Positions 45,259-64,000 of a DNA stretch of 64,000 nt are shown piece after piece. The stretch comes from Glandiceps talaboti. Taxonomy: Eukaryota > Hemichordata > Enteropneusta > Spengelidae. How positions within the stretch are numbered: position 1 is the first letter of the stretch; the number at the start of each line of letters is the position of its first letter. Below the pieces are notes generated by a model. It made no database searches, had not been told where the DNA came from, and saw only the letters and a list, made by a program, of their open reading frames with translations. The position numbers and the translations under genes are program-made. The stretch lies in contig NC_135557.1 in NCBI RefSeq assembly GCF_964340395.1, positions 18,609,625 to 18,673,624 of the forward strand, written 5' to 3'.

Positions 45259-47281
45259 CTAAATAAAAAATGAACGCAAAAACAGTTAGTTTAAAAATTT
45301 GCCTTTCACTCTCACTTTGTTTGGATCTAAGATAATTGTTGAAATGCTTGACAGAAATATGGAATTGTTTGTATTGTTCCTTCTATAAGGGAGTATAGTG
45401 TTAAAGTTTTTTCTCCCAAACTGTTTGTCAGTTGGATTGCCTGATTGTATGCATGTGTTTGTTTCTTGGTGTATGTGAACACAATGTCTCAAAATTGCTT
45501 CATTACATCTTGATAAACGTTATTTTTGTTATAGGTATAGCTTTAGGTGGGAATTGGTTAGATAAATCAATTCATAACTTCCTGACGTATATAGGTGAGT
45601 GGACAATTGTTACCTATCATATTATGCTAGGTATTTTTTATTTGCATCGTCAATGGTATGTGAAATTGGTAAGTTAGCAGTATCTGATGATATAAGCTTT
45701 AATTTTGTTATGTGTTATAATTTGGTGCATTCATTGGTGGTAACGAATCATATATGTCTAGTATTGGTAAATATAAAGGTAATGATTTAATATACTTAAC
45801 AAGTCGTTTGCTTAATTATATCTTTTTTATAAGAAGGCAATATCTTATAAATGCAAGAGTAGCTATCATTGTAAATGCACATATTTAAAACGATTAACAT
45901 GACTGGTCTATTGGTGTGATGTTAAATTACTGGATGCCCGCGATTTTTGAAAACTTTGTGCGATTTTTCAGTATCTCAGACTACGATTTTTGAAATCATC
46001 AAAATGCAGCCTCCACATTAATTGTGATGTTAATTATTACAGCTAGTGAAAATGTTTCAAGCAAAGACGGATTTTTACTCGCCAACATTGAAATTGGCAT
46101 GCTTTATAGCAGCTTGAAAAACAACATATATCCACCATATAGTAACATTTGGACCTTGTCTCAGCCCTTTTGGGTCATGCTAACGCATACCGTTTGATAT
46201 ATTGTGATTACCCCTAGACGATCGTATTATCATCCTTGTAATTACTCTGCTGTGCATGTGTTATTTTTGTCAGTGTTGATTTGTTTTGTTTGTTATTTGT
46301 GTGTTTAGGTGTTTTTGTTTGAATGTTGTTGTTGTTTTTGTTTGTCGTAAAACAACAGCCAAGCCGATTGGGCTCCCTGTAATGTGAGCCTACGTTCCAA
46401 ACAATTTGATGGAAGATGTCCCATAACTAGTAATAAGGTTTGCATTTCTTTCATAATTTTCGTGAGAAGTTGAGTATGTTAAAAGTACTCTCTAACGAAA
46501 TGTACGGCTAGATTCTGGTTTCAGTTGGCTTTGGAAAAAAAGACAATTTCCTATTGACTTGCTTAGGTATCATCACAGACAAGAACGTCTCTAAACAGAT
46601 TATGATTTACACTATGATGCAAGTACACAGTTCTTTGTTATCACCAATTGGAGCTATTGCAAGTTAATTACGTGTGGTTTGCGGGGATTAAAACCCCATT
46701 TTAGTATAAAATCGTTTCACCTCCCGTATTTGATTTTATGAAATCTCTTACCACATTATATAATTATTTACAATAACCAGTCAGTTTGCGAGCGTCGCTG
46801 CTGACCATAAGAACTCAGCTTGTAAACGATGATGGTGTTTCTCATGAAATGGCCCTCAAATCATTTATTTTGAGTATAGTCAATAATGCAGCAAATATGT
46901 ATAGCCAAATTATTTTAAATCATATCTCATGGGAAGACAGACAAAGAGAAATATACATATGCATTACATTTGGTGTCCATATAACTGTTTACTGAATGGC
47001 GGCCAAGTGTGTAGTGAACAATCAGGATTTACTGCATTACTGAAAAACGTTAATACATAGATCTAGAGACTCCATTCATATATATCCCATATTATCAGAT
47101 TGTAACTTCATTTTGAGACTGTGAACTGTGACTTTGACCATTCAGGTTGAACTAATCAAACTCAAACAATTGCTTATACATCACTGACACTTTTTAGTAC
47201 CTACTTGTTGACATAATCCATTTAAACAATGTCGCCATTCAGTCACATTGATTTAAGTATTCGAGGAAGGTCTTCTACGAA

Positions 47282-47305
47282 AACGTGTGTTGTTGTTCGT
47301 CGTCG

Positions 47306-47337
<32 letters not shown>

Positions 47338-47370
47338 CGCTGTTGTTATTATTATTATTATTATTATTTT
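47282..47370. repeat. (GTT)n(ATT)n microsatellite
   Basis: Trinucleotide runs in the B-C spacer. Confidence 0.94.
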
Positions 47371-47679
47371 ATTTTTGTTGTTGTTTATTTATGATTTTTG
47401 TGGGTTTATATTTTATCATGTTTAACGATTAGTGATTAGTTTGATACAATTCTTGCATACTTGTGGGATTTTTAATCTGTTCAAGATGACCATAAATATG
47501 ACAAACTTTTAATACCAGGTTTATACTGAATGCCTTTCGTAAGGGCAAAGTCCTAGATTTTGTCTATACACACATTGTTGGAGTGCCAAAGACTGAGCTC
47601 GTATACATGGTGCACCCCTAATTGGAAAGTCAATCTAATGTAATTATGTAAAAGTGGAAGTTTTAGTGCTAAATACATT

Positions 47680-48440
47680 GCCTAATTAACAAAATTTCAT
47701 TAATTGAGCAAATTAACCATAAAGAGTATAAACTGCATCAACAAGCTTAAAAGGCCATACGCAAATATTTACCATCAGTGCATTATTAAACTATCTGAAA
47801 TGAAAAGCTTGCTTTCTGTAGACATTGCGTAATCGTCAAAACATGATTACTTATGCAAATTACACATCACAGTTCAAAACTACATAACGAGTTCATCAAA
47901 CACGAATGCTTTGTTATGGTTGATTGAAATACCAAATTATATGAAATTAGAATTTTTCATTAAGATATAGCCAAATTACCGAAGATCATTAATTATGGAA
48001 ATTTGTTATTATAACTTCAAAAAATAAGTCAACAATTTCTGTAGTACATGTGTGCTTTCATATGTATGACGTGTTATTTACTTACATATAATTATGGAAT
48101 TTGAAGATTGCATTCAAAGATATGGCCTAATTATGTATATTCATTAATAATGCAAATTACCTATTAGTATAGAAAATACAACAAACATGTACACGGTGTT
48201 ATCATCAATGAACAAACCAAATTATTTGGAATTTAAAGATTGCATTCTTAAGTTATAGCCCAGTTACTGAAAACCGTTATTTATGCAAATTATTCATTAA
48301 AACAAAAACAAACAAACTACGCCAACAGGCTTTTTAGGATATATGTGTTTTGCTAAGGTTGATGTATATGCCAAATTATATGGAATTTAAAGTGTACATT
48401 CTTTAACTTTATTACAACCATATAGGAAATTGATAATTAT
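47680..48440. repeat. Degenerate tandem repeats of about 130 bp, spacer B-C
   Basis: Counterpart of 19,240-20,560 without the foldback insertion. Confidence 0.75.
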
Positions 48441-50305
48441 ATTGGGTACATAAGTGTATCAAATGGCCTGGCTAAATGAAGTGGTAGTTGCTCTTTCAAG
48501 AACAAAACAACTTGGGAAATCAGCGAGCCTTTTCTGTTGAACTTATTGTCGTGGTTAACTTTGTTTGAAGCAGGCTTATTTTCATAATAACTGAATGATA
48601 ACTGTACGTCTGTCTGATGATTGTAGTGAAAACTGGTGAATGGGTTGAATGCGCTTTGAACACACTAATAGTTGTTCACTGACTATCTATTCTCAATTCA
48701 AGAGCTTATATCGATTCATTTTGGGACTGTTGGTATAATCATATGTCTACATTTCTCCTACTTGTGTTTGACAATGTTTTGTTGATACGTATTTTTGACG
48801 TGCAATGAATATTATATTCAGCATGATCCTGGGGCCAACTTCACATACATGATGTATCCTACACATATCAGGACTGTATCAATAACTTGTACCAACTTTG
48901 GTTTCAATCAAAAATCCGAATGTGCGGTAATTAATGGCTGTCAAGAGAGATATCATCGCTTAGTTTGGAGTCCTAGCAGAAGTTTTCAACAGAATGTAAA
49001 CATATTCACAGACAAGCAAGTTTCTTACTTCTCTATGGCATATATATTCGAGTACTTACATTGTTGAATTAAATTTTATTTTAAAAAAGGTGAGATTTCC
49101 AATGAAAACCAATAAATGTTGCAAATAAAAACAGTTAAAGGGTCGTTAACGTTGGATCCGAATGTGAATCCAAAAATAACATTCCATCGATACCTGACCT
49201 CACCTGACCTGACTTGTACCCGATTCGACCTGGGATTTTACCGACCGAATAGAAGTAGTTGATAATTGTTATGATTATTTTTCAGTGAAACTTCTTTCCT
49301 CGTTCAATGACACCATTGATGGCAATCATATCGGGTACATACTGATAGTCTTCTATTTATGTTTACTGCAAACCCACACACTGCCGTGTTTGTAGGAAGG
49401 GTGGCTTGCTAATAAGGACGACTGTACTGAGTCAATGATTACGTTTTTGGAGTAACATCTGCAGCTGTCGTGCACATTAAACCCGGTGATTTATTGGATG
49501 GAATATTCCTAAAACAACACAAATTTATTATTATAGGCTCACAAATTTGTCAACGAATTGACATAAGTTTTGGCAGTGCAAATAAGGTTTTGACAATAAC
49601 TTGTACATATAGCGTTTAGTTTGTTTACAACAAATAACTCTGCACTTACCATTTCTCACTTGTACACACACAATTACTATTAGCCAGTTCACTGCTAAGC
49701 TGTTCATGGTTTCTTCTCACACACAAAATGTTTATGTCCACCTTGACAGACATTACCCTGGCATTAATTTAGCATGGATGTAAACCTTCCGGGTTCAACT
49801 TCAAGACACTTTAACAATTGATTCTTTGTATATATAAAACAAATTAACGTTGAGGGCGCAACTGAATGGTTTCTCACATACTACTTAAAATCGCTAACAG
49901 TCATGTACGAATTCCCATAGTCAATTTAATTTTGATTTTTGTTTAGATGTTTACAGACCGTGCTATATTTTGGCAAGGAGCAAATTTATCCAATCGATTC
50001 TATTTAAACTGGTACAAGACAAGAGTAATGTCTTGGTTCATTGCGTTCATTATTTACAGAAAGTTCTCCGTAAAACAGATTGGCATTATTCATATTATCT
50101 TGAGATCGTGGTGTGGTAGCTGCCAGATCACTAAAAGTGTACCTGTCTTTAATTCAACCATACATCAAACATTCGGCTTGATGTATACTTGTTGACATCA
50201 TTTTTGTTAGAGTAACGTCTGGGCTATCAGAAAACCAACTGATATTGCCCATGTAGATTTTTCCCCCGCAAATTCAAAGGAGACAGTTTCCAAGCTTAGG
50301 TAACG

Positions 50306-50316
50306 ATAGATATAAC

Positions 50317-50365
<49 letters not shown>
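50306..50365. repeat. (GATA)n microsatellite
   Basis: Counterpart of 22,746-22,830, shorter. Confidence 0.96.
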
Positions 50366-51166
50366 CCTTTTTGACAAATAACAGCAAGCATTTGGATCAA
50401 AATTTCAAATATTTTTCGAGAAATTTCGACATATTTATTTGTCATGACAAGTGTTTTTTTTTTAAAGTCGAAATTGCCTTCTCCAACGTGAACAATATGA
50501 TATAATAATATACAAAGGTGGCATATGTCATCATAATGTATAATGTAATGTTTTCAATGTTGCGATGAATGTTAAAGGGAGACACACTGAAAATATGAAG
50601 TTAATATCTTTATTTTTAACAAAGTTACAACAATATTTCTACAGTAAAGAATTGGATGAAAAATACCCTATACCTAATGCTACTAGTATAAACATTTCTA
50701 TGTCCAACACGAACAGTTTTTGAAAGTTGTGTTTACAACTATATTTCGTGTATTCTTTCTAAAGAACAGTAAACAGCACGGAGTGGTCGAACCCAGATTC
50801 TAAAATAGAATAAAATATATTTTGTTGCATTCAGGCTTCCATAACCCCTTACTCAAACTAAGCTGTATTACTACTAACTAGACAAATTATCTCAAGATTA
50901 TGAAATGTCATTCTGCACACGTTGGTTAATAACTGCAATAACTGCATGTTGAATGGTTTGTGTTTTTTTTTAATTTTTTTGTAACATATATTGACTTACT
51001 CATAATATTGTATTGAATCACTAGTTGGTAAATGTACTTGTGCATCTTTACACATACTGTGGTACAATAAATCCGATTGACTATTGGTCCATATGCAACT
51101 GCAATCAACAGTTTCAGCTTGTTTCTGTACTAATTAGTAATACAATTTGTTGTAGTAGTAGTTATT

Positions 51167-51223
51167 TGTTTATTTATTTATTTATTTATTCATTTATTGT
51201 TATTTATTTATTTATTTATCTAA
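51167..51223. repeat. (TTTA)n microsatellite
   Basis: Counterpart of 23,620-23,692, shorter, preceded by a small GTA run. Confidence 0.94.
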
Positions 51224-52184
51224 CTTTGACATAAATCAGTCAGTCCACACAAGTGATGAGCATCTATAAATGTGGACCCAAAAACAAATATACATAAAAG
51301 TAAAAGACAACCATTAATACAATACAAAATAAACGAAAACACCTAAATTATATTAAGTGACACTTTGTACAATGACAAACTGACATCCAGGTACAGGCAC
51401 TTTTAGGATGACGTGTAGCTCATGGAAATGGTTTGTAATCTGAGTATCATGTTTTGTCTAATGCTTGTTATAATGACAAGTGAAATATCAAATGACAAAT
51501 AGTTCCAACTAGAATAAATTCTGATAAAGTAAAATATACTAAAATAAAGAACTCCCATTGCTCGGGGATAATTTTGCCTAAAAAATTATAATTGTCTATG
51601 TAGACATCATATTTACCATCAAACTATTTACAATAAACTTGACATCAATCAGTTCCCTTCTGTAAGAAAGTGGAAGCAGGTCAAAGCTTAGAAGACAAAG
51701 TATATACGTGATATGATCACTTTTATCATTACCCAAGATGTATTTTGTCCCTGAACTCCTTCCAAGTGCATCAACATATGTTTGGTTGGATAGTTGTATA
51801 ACGCCAAGATCATTAATATCAATATCAATTTGACAATATCAACATTTGACATGTTCAATTATTGGTATTTGACAGTTTGTAGTGAACATCTTATATCTGG
51901 TCTGATTCAGATTGAATAAAACAAATAGTTACATCTAGTGAATCATTACTACTTAATTCATAATTGATGTAATGGAATATTGAAAATAACGTATAATCCG
52001 TGTATGAAGGTATAAATCTGTACAGAGGAGCGTAAAATACACGCAAAATGTCAATCAACAAATCCGAAGAATTTTGAATGAACATGGAAATTCAACGGGT
52101 GCAAAATAAAATATACTGCAGTGCTGAACAATTATCAACCTCAACAATGCTGGCGTTCCATGACAAATACATGTGACCATTCGT

Positions 52185-64000
<11,816 letters not shown>

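Larger units (their letters stand above)
45259..52184. other. B-C intergenic spacer
   Basis: From about 45,960 onward it is nearly identical to 17,490-24,618. It should contain the promoter and signal-peptide exon of gene B, but I could not recognise either. 45,259-45,960 has no counterpart in copy A. Open frames at 46,786-46,995 and 48,795-49,067 are also found in the A-B spacer at the same high identity as the surrounding non-coding DNA and have no recognised domain. Confidence 0.65.

Noticed and set aside
45286-45677. Possible signal-peptide exon of gene B
   Set aside because: I looked for a minus-strand ATG with a hydrophobic run ending in a phase-1 GT donor. No convincing candidate was found here, so none is annotated.
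46786-46995. Plus-strand frame also seen at 18,320-18,529
   Set aside because: Starts with a non-ATG codon and is conserved only to the same degree as the surrounding duplicated spacer; no domain.

Overview
The window looks like animal nuclear DNA. It is AT-rich and intron-dense, full of microsatellites, and its genes are built from small phase-1 immunoglobulin (Ig) and fibronectin III (FN3) exons. It also carries SINE, LINE, Penelope-like and DNA-transposon debris of the kind common in marine invertebrates. The SINE/LINE tail types and the FGFR/RET-like kinase fold suggest an invertebrate deuterostome (hemichordate, lancelet or echinoderm grade), but this is inference and the species cannot be fixed from the sequence.

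Main content: about 2.2 units of a head-to-tail array on the minus strand (period roughly 28.5-29 kb) of a large type-I receptor gene. Gene B (20 exons mapped, 45,258 down to 24,619) encodes, in order, seven Ig domains, an FN3 domain, a cysteine-rich FN3-like domain, a transmembrane segment, a juxtamembrane region, a tyrosine-kinase-like domain and a short tail. The exon phases close exactly to a 1,337-residue product, without a signal-peptide exon that I could not find. Gene C (52,185 to beyond 64,000) is a close copy whose 5' half lies outside the window. Gene A (15,356 down to 92, continuing left) is a third member, and it looks decayed: its first Ig exon is cut in half and two other Ig exons carry 4-bp frameshifts.

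The kinase domain of B and C is a pseudokinase: the catalytic HRD is HRY, the catalytic-loop Asn is His, DFG is QFG, and the glycine loop is degraded. The beta-3 Lys, the alpha-C Glu and the C-lobe motifs remain. ITIM-like tyrosine motifs sit in the juxtamembrane segment and in the extreme C-terminal tail. The array therefore appears to encode cell-surface Ig receptors that signal, if at all, through docking rather than catalysis.

Layout: 1-15,356 gene A with a SINE pair, a LINE 3' end and microsatellites in introns; 15,357-17,490 a replacement block specific to copy A; 17,490-24,618 A-B spacer; 24,619-45,258 gene B, with a Penelope-like element in its last intron and a foldback element plus a Tc1/IS630-like remnant in upstream introns; 45,259-52,184 B-C spacer, nearly identical to the A-B spacer; 52,185-64,000 gene C, with a 2.9-kb TIR transposon carrying a DUF7869-like protein in its last intron.

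The array is evolving actively: Ig exons and spacers are near-identical between A and B while their kinase ends differ, and the Ig6 exon of gene C is an A/B mosaic, which fits unequal crossing-over or gene conversion. No tRNA, rRNA, CRISPR array or promoter could be supported.
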